From an uncultured Opitutia bacterium (GTDB taxonomy: Bacteria > Verrucomicrobiota > Verrucomicrobiia > Opitutales > UBA953): DNA of 17,154 bases. Under the pieces are notes generated by a model that worked only from the letters and a program-made list of their open reading frames with translations, was not told where the DNA came from and did no database searches. The stretch spans positions 1 to 17,154 of the forward strand of contig CAIYAN010000355.1 in assembly GCA_903924185.1 (NCBI GenBank), written 5' to 3'. Made by a program: the position numbers and the translations under genes. Shown here one piece after another: positions 6,398-14,297 of this stretch (position 1 is its first letter; every line of letters begins with the position of its first letter).

Positions 6398-8226
6398 CGC
6401 CCATCCGACCCGAGCAGCGGGATAAGGATTTCGGCGAGGGAAGTTTCGAGGAGGAAGTCATCGCCATCGCCTTCATCGCGCACGAGGACGGCGGTGCGGT
6501 TGAGCGGTGCCGTGCAGAGGTAGGTGCGGAAGGATTCGCTCGCACCCGTGGCGCCGGCGGCGACTTGATCGGTGATGCGGAGTTCGTAGCGGAAGTCGCC
6601 GGCGCCGATATCACGCGTTGGGAATTCCGTCGCGCGGACCTGCATGAGGGCCGTGGCGAGTCGTCGACTGCTGGCTGGGTCGAGGCGACCGGTGCCCGCC
6701 CAATTACCGTCGGGGCCGAGGCGGGCTTCACCGATGACTTTGCCGTCGGCTTTTTCGGTGAGCCGCAAGCCGGTGACTTTCGCGCCGGCCGCGAGCTCCG
6801 CGAGTTCGCGGTTACGCCAAGCCTTCGGGTCGACGGCGGCTTGGGCGTTACGCAAGAGGGAGATATCGCAGACCGCCGCCAGCGGAGACCCTTTTTGGTG
6901 GACCAGCAGGGAGCCCGGCGCAGCGGCGGAGGTGGGGGTGGCGTAGAACGAAAGGACGATGCGGTCGCCGCCGAATTCGACTTCGGCCTTATGTAATGGT
7001 TCGGCGGGAAGTTGGGCCGCAGGGACGAGTGTGGGGCTGGCGTTGGGCCCCGCGAGCGTCGCCCGGAGGCGCGTCAGCGAGGTCAGGAATTCCCGAATTA
7101 ACTTACCATCGGCCTCGCGCCGCTTGGTCGCCGTCGAGCCTGGGGCGACGGGGATTTCCCAGCGGGGTTCGGCGCCGGTTGTATCAAGTCGATGAAGTGT
7201 GATGAAGCGTCCGCCGGAGGTGATGGTCAGGCCACTGGCGAGTTCAGGGTCGAAGTCGGCGGGGCGGGCAGAGGCGAGTGTGGCCTTCGGATTTCCCCAT
7301 TCAGTGAGGGCTTTGGTTTCAACGAGAAAGAGCGAAGCGTTGTCCTCCAGCTTGGCCCAGCGTTGAGCGGGTGCGCCCACCTTAGGCTTACCGATTAGCA
7401 GCACTTGTCGGCGCGAGTTTCCTTCCAGCCCCAGTCGGAGCTCTGGCGTGGCCAGCCCAGTTTCGCTTTCGTCGGCGTCGGCGAACTTCACGGCGCGGAG
7501 ATTGGATAGGTCGGTGATAGCCTTGGTGGCCCGATCTGGATCGGCGAGCGCATCGAACGGGGCTTCAAAGCGCCATTCCGGTCCTTGATTCTTGCGACCT
7601 GGTCGGGTGCGTTCTTCGTAAGAGAGCGACGTCACGCTGTCGCCGTCCTTCTGGCGCAGCCGGGCCGAAACCGTGCGCACCTCGAAGTCGGCAATCTCAA
7701 AGATTTTGTCGACGCGGTAGCTCTCTGGTTTGGCTTCCAGTGCCGCCGCCATCGCATCGCCTAACGGGATAATCCGGTTACCGTTCGCCGTCAGGAGGAA
7801 GAGTCGGCGGGTATCCTTGTTTTCGCCAATCTTTACTTCGAGCGTCGCGCCGGCATCGGAGGTCGTGCGGAGGATCCAGCGCGGTGCGGTGAGTCCATAG
7901 GTGGCGAGGCTACCGCCAGCGGCTTTAGTTTCAGCGGTCGCAAAGCCTTTGTCTCCGTCGATGAAACGAATCTCATCTAGCAGGCGTTGCACGGCCCAAA
8001 GGTTGGCCGGCCATTCAATGGGGGCGGTGATGCGCCAGGAGCTTGGACGCTTTTCGAGGACGAGTTTCTGGCCAGACTCGGTCAGCTCGATTTTCGCAAG
8101 GGCCGCTGGGAAAAGGAGGTCTTGGCTGGCGGCCGTTTGGCGATGGACGGAAGTCGCCCGCCAGACCAGGCCGAATGCGACGAGGTTGGCCAGAAGTAGG
8201 ACAAGGGTGGTGCGGGCGATCCGCAT
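6394..8226 (-). CDS. DUF4340 domain-containing membrane-anchored protein
   Basis: This 610-residue protein has one N-terminal membrane segment (about residues 6-24, TLVLLLANLVAFGLVW) and a large domain expected outside the inner membrane. Segments such as ASQDLLFPAALAKIELTESG, WRITAPIEWPANLWAVQRLL and LATYGLTAPRWIL are the usual opening of DUF4340 proteins, in which short beta-rich modules repeat. The family's biochemical role is unknown to me; it is regularly found next to GldG-like and ABC-2 transporter genes, as here. I chose the ATG at 8226, 7 bp after the GldG-like stop and just before the membrane segment. An in-frame ATG at 8265 would overlap the upstream gene by 32 bp and add 13 polar residues. 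The 3' end overlaps the AsmA-like start by 4 bp. Confidence 0.82.
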   Translation of the reverse strand: MRIARTTLVLLLANLVAFGLVWRATSVHRQTAASQDLLFPAALAKIELTESGQKLVLEKRPSSWRITAPIEWPANLWAVQRLLDEIRFIDGDKGFATAETKAAGGSLATYGLTAPRWILRTTSDAGATLEVKIGENKDTRRLFLLTANGNRIIPLGDAMAAALEAKPESYRVDKIFEIADFEVRTVSARLRQKDGDSVTSLSYEERTRPGRKNQGPEWRFEAPFDALADPDRATKAITDLSNLRAVKFADADESETGLATPELRLGLEGNSRRQVLLIGKPKVGAPAQRWAKLEDNASLFLVETKALTEWGNPKATLASARPADFDPELASGLTITSGGRFITLHRLDTTGAEPRWEIPVAPGSTATKRREADGKLIREFLTSLTRLRATLAGPNASPTLVPAAQLPAEPLHKAEVEFGGDRIVLSFYATPTSAAAPGSLLVHQKGSPLAAVCDISLLRNAQAAVDPKAWRNRELAELAAGAKVTGLRLTEKADGKVIGEARLGPDGNWAGTGRLDPASSRRLATALMQVRATEFPTRDIGAGDFRYELRITDQVAAGATGASESFRTYLCTAPLNRTAVLVRDEGDGDDFLLETSLAEILIPLLGSDGR

Positions 8227-8233
8227 GTGACCC

Positions 8234-9772
8234 TTAACTTCTGCGTCGCCAGACTGAAACCGCAAGCCCGACTAACAGGACCGCTAAGGGAATCCCTCCA
8301 AAGCGGAGCGCTAAGGCCCAGAAATCCGCCGCGGTCGCATTGACTTGATAGACGCCGGCGGCACGAGTCGGGAGGGAGATGGCGCGGTCGCGGTCCGAAA
8401 GCCAGGCGGCGCATTGGGTCACAAAGGCTTGGTTGCCACCGCGGTTCAGGCGGGCGTTGGAAACGAGGTCGGTGCTACCGATGACGATGAGGCGTCCGCC
8501 GATACTGCCCGTGCCCTTACGGATACCGGCAGCCCTTTCGGCGGCGGCGGCGATGCAGACCGGACCCGGGTGATCGCGGTCAGGGTCGAAGCGGATGGGA
8601 CGCTGTAAAGGATCGGCCTCCCCCCAAGAGAGCATGGCCCCGTTCCGGACGTTGGACGAGAAGACCAGCGGCGTCACGGAAAGCGTGCTGTCCGGGGTGC
8701 TGCCTTCGTCAAAGCGTGCGGGGCGGGCGCGCGTGACCACCAGGGGAAGGTCCTGCTCGCGCAGCACGCGGGTCAAGGCGTGAATCTTCTCAGGGAGCAT
8801 CCGGACGGCGATGTCGCCGTCGGCGGTGCGGCAAGAGGGGTCGTTTTCCTGCAGGAGGGCGTCCGGTGAGAAGATGGCCCATTCGGATAAGACCGCTTCG
8901 AGGCCATGCTCGCGGCCGGGCTCGAGGAAGACCAACACGCGGCCGTTCCGGTCATACAGGTAGCTCCGGAGACGCTCGGCCTCGGCGGCCGAGAAGGCCG
9001 CTTGTGGGCCGGCGATGAGGACCATCGTCGCATCGCGCGGGATTTCCGACGCCGTCGGTAGGTCGAGTTCGCGGAGGATGAAGTTGCGGTTGCGTAATTG
9101 GCGAGAGAGTTGCGAAAGGCCGCGCAGGGGCGAGGTGTCGCTGAGCCCGAGTTCGCCATGCCCACGGGTAACGTAGCAGATGGCTGGCCGGTCTTCGGTG
9201 ACTTCGAGTAAGGCCGAGGTGACCGCTTCTTCGCCGCGAAAACTGGCGACTTTGGCGGCGTTGCTATCGACGAGCTCAGCGAGGGTGACGAACTTGGCGC
9301 GGGTTCCGCAGGTGAGGATTAGCCCGATATTACGGCCCGGCGGGCCGTGGCGGGCCGCGACTTCCGATAGCACCTCTTGGTTGAGGCCGTTGCTGACTTG
9401 CAGGATGTTGAACCATTCGCTGCCCGTGTGCGAAGCTTCCAGTTTATAGGCCTCGAGTAGCTTGATGAGTTGGCTCCGCAGGCCAGCGTCGCCTTCGCTG
9501 AAGTTATCCGAGAGCACTAAGGCGCGGACCCAATTACGATTTTGCTTATCGCCAATCGGACTCTTGCGACCAGCGACGCGGACCGTTTCGGCGGACTCCG
9601 CCGCCAACGAATGCCGGTGGTCCCACGTTAGGTCTTGGCGGAAGCGGAACTCGGTTTGCGAGGCGAGGTAGTTGAACGTCACGGCCAAGCCGATGGCGAG
9701 CAAAGCTTGGGTCAGCCGGTTGAAGCGGCGGATGGGGCGGACGGCGCCGAAGTCATCGCGGGGCGGAGCCAT
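8234..9772 (-). CDS. GldG-like ABC transporter auxiliary protein
   Basis: This 512-residue protein resembles the GldG / ABC_transp_aux family, extracytoplasmic partners of ABC-2 transporters. It has an N-terminal membrane segment (about residues 22-38) followed by FRFRQDLTWDHRHSLA, similar to the family's T.D.T....YSLS stretch. A soluble central domain contains ICYVTRGHGELGL, comparable to the usual V.TGHGE, and VLVFLEPGREHGLEAVLSEW. A C-terminal membrane segment lies near 483-507, ending in WRRRS, so the loop domain would be periplasmic. The gene begins 1 bp after the permease stop and ends 7 bp before DUF4340, so it is in the same transcript. In Flavobacterium, GldA/GldF/GldG were linked to gliding, but homologues are widespread in non-gliders, so gliding should not be inferred. 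Confidence 0.85.
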   Translation of the reverse strand: MAPPRDDFGAVRPIRRFNRLTQALLAIGLAVTFNYLASQTEFRFRQDLTWDHRHSLAAESAETVRVAGRKSPIGDKQNRNWVRALVLSDNFSEGDAGLRSQLIKLLEAYKLEASHTGSEWFNILQVSNGLNQEVLSEVAARHGPPGRNIGLILTCGTRAKFVTLAELVDSNAAKVASFRGEEAVTSALLEVTEDRPAICYVTRGHGELGLSDTSPLRGLSQLSRQLRNRNFILRELDLPTASEIPRDATMVLIAGPQAAFSAAEAERLRSYLYDRNGRVLVFLEPGREHGLEAVLSEWAIFSPDALLQENDPSCRTADGDIAVRMLPEKIHALTRVLREQDLPLVVTRARPARFDEGSTPDSTLSVTPLVFSSNVRNGAMLSWGEADPLQRPIRFDPDRDHPGPVCIAAAAERAAGIRKGTGSIGGRLIVIGSTDLVSNARLNRGGNQAFVTQCAAWLSDRDRAISLPTRAAGVYQVNATAADFWALALRFGGIPLAVLLVGLAVSVWRRRS

Positions 9773-9773
9773 C

Positions 9774-10535
9774 TTATTCTTGGCCCTCCACGGCGAGGAC
9801 GGCCAACCCGAGCGAGAGCATCATGCCAGTGACATAGAGTACGAGCGGTCGGGAATCGAGGATGCCGCCAGCAAAATCCTGAAGGTGCCCGAAGGTGCGG
9901 AGGTGTGCAGCGGGTTCGCGGAGCCAACCCAGCCACGACCAGCTTTCGATGGGCAATGAATCCATCGCACCGCCGACGGCGGTGAGGCCGAGGAGGCAGA
10001 TGAACGTCAGTAGGGCCGCCAGTGCCGAGCTCCGGGTGAGGCAGCTGCAGAGGATGCCGAGGGCGACGTGGAGTAGGCCGCTCACTAACACGAAGCAGAG
10101 TCCGCCGAACAGCGTGGCGGGATCGCTGAGGCGTTGATCACCAGCGGTCCCTAAGCGGGCGTTCACAATCCAAGGGAAGATGAGAAACGCACACCAAAAT
10201 GCGGCCCACGTGAGCCAAGCGGCGAGGAACTTTGCCCACACGATGGCAGCGGTACTGGCGGGCGTCGTGAGGAGGGCGGACAAGGTGCCGCTCCGCCGCT
10301 CTTCAGCGAAACTGCGCATCGTGAGTAGCGGCAGGACACAGAGCAGCGGAAGCCAGAAGAGGCGGAAGGTGGCTTCGACGGGCGTCCATGGTTGCGGCGC
10401 TCGGCTGCATTCCAGCAAGGCGAAGAAGTGGATACCGCCCATGAGTGCCAGGAATAGCGCCGCCGAAGCCCAGGTATTGCCAGAGAGTACGGCGGTGCGC
10501 AATTCGTGCGCTAAGAGCGTGCGGAAGTGTCGCAT
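9774..10535 (-). CDS. ABC-2 type permease (GldF-like)
   Basis: This is an integral membrane subunit of 253 residues with about six predicted membrane segments (roughly 21-40, 58-74, 97-120, 143-165, 170-190, 232-250). The cytoplasmic stretch SFAEERRSGTLSALLTTPAS after the second segment is the classic ABC-2/GldF coupling region. It would form the pore with the ATPase encoded just upstream, probably as a dimer because no second permease gene is present. I placed the start at ATG 10535, 2 bp after the ATPase stop. A longer in-frame ATG at 10712 would add 59 Arg/Pro-rich residues read through the ATPase gene, typical of an out-of-frame shadow. No good Shine-Dalgarno is visible, consistent with translational coupling. 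Confidence 0.88.
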   Translation of the reverse strand: MRHFRTLLAHELRTAVLSGNTWASAALFLALMGGIHFFALLECSRAPQPWTPVEATFRLFWLPLLCVLPLLTMRSFAEERRSGTLSALLTTPASTAAIVWAKFLAAWLTWAAFWCAFLIFPWIVNARLGTAGDQRLSDPATLFGGLCFVLVSGLLHVALGILCSCLTRSSALAALLTFICLLGLTAVGGAMDSLPIESWSWLGWLREPAAHLRTFGHLQDFAGGILDSRPLVLYVTGMMLSLGLAVLAVEGQE

Positions 10536-10537
10536 GT

Positions 10538-11527
10538 TTAGGAACGGCGGCCCTCCGCTGGGGTGCGTCGCGTGGCGGCGAGGAAGATGTCTTCGAGGCC
10601 GTAGCGTTCTTCGGCAATCTCGCGCAGTGGGAGGCCGGCGCTGAGGAGCGTCGTCGCGAGGGTCTCGCGCGCCGGCGATTGCGCCGGGAGCACGACGCGG
10701 TAACGCGTCCAACCGAGGTCGGTAGCGACGCCGTCTTCGACGGTAGCGGCGGGTTCGGCCGCCGTGCAGAGCGCGACGAGTTCCGCTTGGCTGGCCTTAG
10801 TCACCACGGTGAAGCCCGCGTGCGGTAGGAGTTCGCGCCGGAGGTCATCAGTGCGGCCTTGGGCTACGAGTCGGCCCCGGTTAATGATGACGACCTTGTC
10901 ACAGACCTGTTCGACTTCGTGCAAGATGTGACTCGAGATGAGGACCGCCATCTGGCCGCGGAGCGAGCGAATGAGGTCGCGGATGCCGAGGATCTGGTGC
11001 GGATCGAGGCCGATGGTAGGTTCGTCCAAGATGACGACCTTGGGTTGGGCCAAGAGCGCGTCCGCAATACCGACGCGTTGGCGAAAGCCTTTGGAGAGTT
11101 GGCCGATGAGGCGCCCGGAAGCCCGCCGCACGAGGTCACAGTCTTCCATTACTTGGTTGACGCGCGCGTCGACTTTACCGGCGTCGACATCTTTGAGGCG
11201 CGCCCGCAGGCGTAAGTATTCTTCAACCCGCAGGTCTTCCGGGAGCGGGTTGTTCTCTGGCATATACGCCATGTGGCGTTTGGCTTCAGCGGGATTGAGC
11301 GCGACCGAGACGCCCCAGATGGAGGCGCAGCCCGACGTGCCCGCCATCGTACCCGAGAGAATCCGCATGGTGGTCGACTTGCCAGCGCCGTTGGGCCCGA
11401 GGAAGCCAACGACTTCGCCGGGGGCCACGGAGAACGTAAGGTCTTCGATCGCCGTCAGCGAACCGTAGCGCTTAGTCAGGCGTTCAGCCGCCACGGCGGC
11501 CTCCGGCTGCGGCGCGACGTCGCTCAT
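10538..11527 (-). CDS. ABC transporter ATP-binding protein (GldA-like)
   Basis: This 329-residue ATPase energises the permease encoded next. Walker A is GPNGAGKST (residues 44-52), the signature is LSKGFRQRVGIA, Walker B VVILDEP is followed by TIGLDPHQI, and the switch His is in SSHIL. The segment YMPENNPLPEDLRVEEYL, with Glu where most ABC proteins have the Q-loop Gln, is a GldA-subfamily trait as I remember it. About 100 residues after the nucleotide-binding core form an accessory C-terminal domain, as in many ABC-2 ATPases. The gene starts 6 bp after the TPR gene stop and ends 2 bp before the permease. Nothing appears truncated. Substrate cannot be read from the sequence. Confidence 0.93.
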   Translation of the reverse strand: MSDVAPQPEAAVAAERLTKRYGSLTAIEDLTFSVAPGEVVGFLGPNGAGKSTTMRILSGTMAGTSGCASIWGVSVALNPAEAKRHMAYMPENNPLPEDLRVEEYLRLRARLKDVDAGKVDARVNQVMEDCDLVRRASGRLIGQLSKGFRQRVGIADALLAQPKVVILDEPTIGLDPHQILGIRDLIRSLRGQMAVLISSHILHEVEQVCDKVVIINRGRLVAQGRTDDLRRELLPHAGFTVVTKASQAELVALCTAAEPAATVEDGVATDLGWTRYRVVLPAQSPARETLATTLLSAGLPLREIAEERYGLEDIFLAATRRTPAEGRRS

Positions 11528-11533
11528 CGAAAC

Positions 11534-12265
11534 TTACTTACCCGCGGGGAGCGCGGGTGGGACGCTCACGGGGGTGAGCAGCGAAGGTTCGGAACGGACG
11601 AGCCAGCTTTTATCGGAGGCCCAGACATGGTTAGGCTTCAAGCGCTTATCCATGAGGTTAACCCACTTGGCGGCGGTGGCGCTATCGCCCTTGGCGAGAG
11701 CGAGGTTGGCGAGGACGTACATGGCGTAGCCACGCAGGGTGTCCGGGGCGGAATTGTCTTCGGCAATGGCGACGATGCCGGCCTCAGCGTCGGCTTGACC
11801 GAGCTCTTGGCGGGTGAGGGCTGCGTACAGGCGAGCACGGATGGCGATGGCCTTCACGGCTTTCGACTCGCCGACGACGGCCTTACCGGCGGCGTCGTAG
11901 GCCTTGGCAGCGTCTGCAAGTTTGTTGGCTTTGCGGAGGTCGTCGGCGACTTCCAGGAGGGCGACGGCGGCGAGGGGCTCACCCGGGTGGGCAGCAGCGA
12001 AAGCTCGGCGGGCATCCGCATCGGTGCAGGCCACATAGGCTTGGCCGAGTTCTGCACGCTTCGATTCCTGCCAGAAATGGAAGCCAATGGCGCCGATAAT
12101 AGCCAAGACGACCGCGGTCGTCCCGCGGACTAGGAGGTTCTTGTTACGTTCCCAGAACAGCCACAGGCGGTCTTCCGCATCGGCGTTTGCAAAGTCTTCG
12201 TCTACGACCACGAGATTACGGTCATCGTCGCTCGGGGGACGCTTTTTTGAGCTGTCTTCGGCCAT
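11534..12265 (-). CDS. YfgM-like inner-membrane TPR protein
   Basis: This 243-residue protein has a charged cytoplasmic N-terminus (residues 1-48), one membrane helix (about 49-65) and a periplasmic helical domain rich in Ala/Leu/Lys. The domain shows TPR-like pairs, for example DLRKANKLADAAKAYDAA and ANLALAKGDSATAAKW. This layout fits the TPR_21/YfgM family, whose E. coli member is a SecYEG- and PpiD-associated periplasmic chaperone. Family membership is inferred from topology and helix pattern, so a generic TPR scaffold is also possible. It is the first gene of the nine-gene leftward series, 6 bp before the ATPase, and may assemble or stabilise the envelope complex encoded downstream. The C-terminus is Pro-rich (PVSVPPALPAGK). 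Confidence 0.72.
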   Translation of the reverse strand: MAEDSSKKRPPSDDDRNLVVVDEDFANADAEDRLWLFWERNKNLLVRGTTAVVLAIIGAIGFHFWQESKRAELGQAYVACTDADARRAFAAAHPGEPLAAVALLEVADDLRKANKLADAAKAYDAAGKAVVGESKAVKAIAIRARLYAALTRQELGQADAEAGIVAIAEDNSAPDTLRGYAMYVLANLALAKGDSATAAKWVNLMDKRLKPNHVWASDKSWLVRSEPSLLTPVSVPPALPAGK

Positions 12266-12365
12266 GGGGGTTCAACCCTTGCCAATGCCTGCCCAGTGTC
12301 AACCCCCGCCTCCCCCCGTTGCTCCGGGCTTGTGCCAGTCCGCCAGACGCTAACACTGGGGCTTC
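12266..12365. promoter_or_regulatory. divergent intergenic region (leftward envelope operon / phosphohexomutase)
   Basis: This 100-bp gap separates two divergent start codons and must hold the promoters for both directions. Leftward, a perfect TTGACA (plus 12297-12302) is followed after 16 bp by a poor AAGGGT (plus 12275-12280), which could instead be a Shine-Dalgarno. Rightward, TTGTGC near 12330 is followed after 15 bp by TAACAC at 12351-12356, only 9 nt before the ATG at 12366. That spacing, with no clear Shine-Dalgarno, would suit a very short leader. An inverted repeat flanks the region. Promoter boxes are weak and unconfirmed. Confidence 0.5.
12292..12360. repeat. 8-bp inverted repeat in the divergent promoter region
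   Basis: CCCAGTGT (12292-12299) recurs inverted as ACACTGGG (12353-12360); the match extends to 9 of 10 bases (CCCAGTGT, then C or T, then A). The left arm overlaps the leftward TTGACA and the right arm adjoins the phosphohexomutase start. It could be a pair of half-sites for a shared regulator. By a rough estimate such a pair arises by chance in a gap of this size in several percent of cases. Confidence 0.35.
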
Positions 12366-14297
12366 ATGAGCGCTTCCGCCTCCGTCCTTTCTGCCCTCAA
12401 GACGGCTAAAGCCAAGGGCCAGCTTTCCGCGGCCTCCTTGGCTAACGCTGCTGGCTGGCTTGAATCCGGGGCCCTCCCCCCGGCCGCGGTGGAAGCCTTG
12501 GCCGACTTGGTGGCCCAAGGGGCCTGGGCTGAATTAGAAGATCGTTTCTATAAGGGTATCGCTTTTGGCACCGGGGGCATGCGCGGCCGCACGGTCGGCC
12601 GGGTCAGTGCCGCCAATGAACTCGATGCCGCTGGGTTACCCATCCGGGCCGCAGTCGGCTCGGCTTGCCTGAACGACTTCAACGTCCTTCGCGCCGGCCT
12701 GGGCCTCTGGCGTCAGGCCTCCGCACAGAACCCCACCCCCCGGCTCGTGGTCGCCCACGATGTCCGGCATTTCTCCCGCCACTTTGCGGAGCTGCTGGCC
12801 TCCGCTTGGACCCAGTTGGGCGGTGAGGCTTACCTCTTCGCCGACGCCCGCTCCACGCCGCAATTGAGTTTCACGGTCCGTCACCTCGGTGCTCACGCTG
12901 GTGTGGTCATTACGGCCAGCCATAACCCTTCACACGATAACGGCTTTAAGTGCTGTCTCGCCACTGGCGGGCAGGTCACGCCGCCCGATGACGTCGCGAT
13001 TGTTGAACATGTCGGCCGGATCAGCTTGGCCGACGTCGAGCCTTACCTTGAGAAGAATCTCGCGGGTGTCTTGACCGTTCCAGCTGCCGCGGAAGATGCC
13101 TACCTGGCTCGCCTCGCCGCCTTGGTCGTCGACCCGGAAGTACTCTCGCGCCACGCCCCCAAGGTCGTCTTCACCAATCTCCACGGTACGGGCGACGTCA
13201 TGGTAATCCCTGCGCTCCGTCGGGTCGGCCTCGACCCGTTTGTGGTCGATGAGCAACGCGAGCACGACGGCCGTTTCCCGACGGTGCCTTCGCCCAACCC
13301 CGAAAGCCCAGCGGCGTTCGTCCTTGCGCTCAAGCACGCCGAAGAAATTGATGCCGACTTAGTCTTGGCGACTGATCCCGATTCGGATCGCGTCGGGGTG
13401 GCTTGTCCGCTGCCCAAGGGAGGGTATCGCCTCCTCACGGGTAATGAAGTCGCGGCCCTGCTGACGGAGTTTCGGATCTCGTCACTCAAGGATGCCGGCA
13501 TTTTACCTGCGGCCGGGACCGAGGCCGCCGTCGTGGTTAAGTCTCTGGTCACGACCCCGCTCGTTCAGGCCATCTGCGATCGTCATGGCATCCGTTGCGT
13601 CGAGACTTTAGTTGGCTTTAAGTGGATTGCACGAAAGCTCGAACGCTGGGCGAGTAAACTCGCTGCCGGCGCGGGCACCGAGGCGCCCGCCCTGCCGCTA
13701 CATCGGCGCGCCCCGCTCGCTTTACGTCACTCCGCACTCTTCCTCTTGGGTGCCGAAGAGAGCTACGGTTACCTCGCCGACGACGCCGTCCGGGACAAAG
13801 ACGCCAATGCAACCGTGGTGATGCTCTGCGAGTTTGCGGCCGTCCTACGCTCGCGCGGACGCACGCTACTCGACGCCCTCGATGCGCTGCACCTCGTGCA
13901 TGGCGCTCACCACGAAGACCTCCTGAACCTTTCGTTTGAAGGTGCCGAAGGCGCTGCTGCCATCCGGCGCATCGTCTCCACGTGGCGCGCGCACCCGCCC
14001 AAAGAAATCGACGGGGTTAAGGTCGTGCGCGTGACCGACTTCGAGCGCGATGAAGTCCTCGACGCCGAAGGCGAACGCGTGCCGAAGGAAGAATTCATCA
14101 TGGCTGAGCTGGCGGATGGGCGCCGCCTGGCGGTCCGGGCTTCCGGGACCGAGCCCAAGGTAAAGTTCTATTCGTTCGCCGCCGCCAAGGCTGAAGACGC
14201 CGATGACCTCGGGGCCGCGCGTGAGCGGGCCAAGCGGTCGGCCCTCGCCTTGCGCTCCTGGCTCGAAACCGATGCGCGTAAGCGCGCCCAAGTTTAA
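12366..14297 (+). CDS. phospho-sugar mutase (phosphoglucomutase/phosphomannomutase family)
   Basis: This is an alpha-D-phosphohexomutase of 643 residues that interconverts hexose 1- and 6-phosphates, feeding glycogen, nucleotide sugars and envelope polysaccharides. All four family motifs are intact. FGTGGMRGRTVGR is near residue 67. The phosphoserine loop TASHNPSHDNGFK has catalytic Ser185, and the metal loop DPDSDR is at 337-342. The sugar-binding GAEESYGYL has EES at 464-466, and the phosphate-binding RASGTEPK contains Ser593. Residues between GFKWIARKLE and GAEES hold roughly 20 extra Ala/Leu/Arg-rich residues compared with Bacillus PgcA-type enzymes as I recall them. Glucose versus mannose preference cannot be decided; overall style is closer to the PGM2/PgcA branch. 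It is transcribed divergently from the envelope operon, and its stop overlaps the next start by 1 bp. Confidence 0.92.
   Translation: MSASASVLSALKTAKAKGQLSAASLANAAGWLESGALPPAAVEALADLVAQGAWAELEDRFYKGIAFGTGGMRGRTVGRVSAANELDAAGLPIRAAVGSACLNDFNVLRAGLGLWRQASAQNPTPRLVVAHDVRHFSRHFAELLASAWTQLGGEAYLFADARSTPQLSFTVRHLGAHAGVVITASHNPSHDNGFKCCLATGGQVTPPDDVAIVEHVGRISLADVEPYLEKNLAGVLTVPAAAEDAYLARLAALVVDPEVLSRHAPKVVFTNLHGTGDVMVIPALRRVGLDPFVVDEQREHDGRFPTVPSPNPESPAAFVLALKHAEEIDADLVLATDPDSDRVGVACPLPKGGYRLLTGNEVAALLTEFRISSLKDAGILPAAGTEAAVVVKSLVTTPLVQAICDRHGIRCVETLVGFKWIARKLERWASKLAAGAGTEAPALPLHRRAPLALRHSALFLLGAEESYGYLADDAVRDKDANATVVMLCEFAAVLRSRGRTLLDALDALHLVHGAHHEDLLNLSFEGAEGAAAIRRIVSTWRAHPPKEIDGVKVVRVTDFERDEVLDAEGERVPKEEFIMAELADGRRLAVRASGTEPKVKFYSFAAAKAEDADDLGAARERAKRSALALRSWLETDARKRAQV

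Noticed and set aside
10536..10712. Longer permease start at ATG 10712
   Set aside because: The added 59 residues are Arg/Pro-rich and read through the ATPase gene. The permease proper begins at the ATG 2 bp after the ATPase stop.
9774..11527. Reading the GldA/GldF/GldG-like genes as gliding-motility machinery
   Set aside because: Homologues are widespread in non-gliding bacteria and no other gliding or type IX secretion gene is visible here.
11273..12133. 286-codon + strand open frame opposite the ATPase and TPR genes
   Set aside because: It spans two well-supported minus-strand genes and their junction. Its Gly/Asp/Val-rich translation is typical of an antisense shadow.
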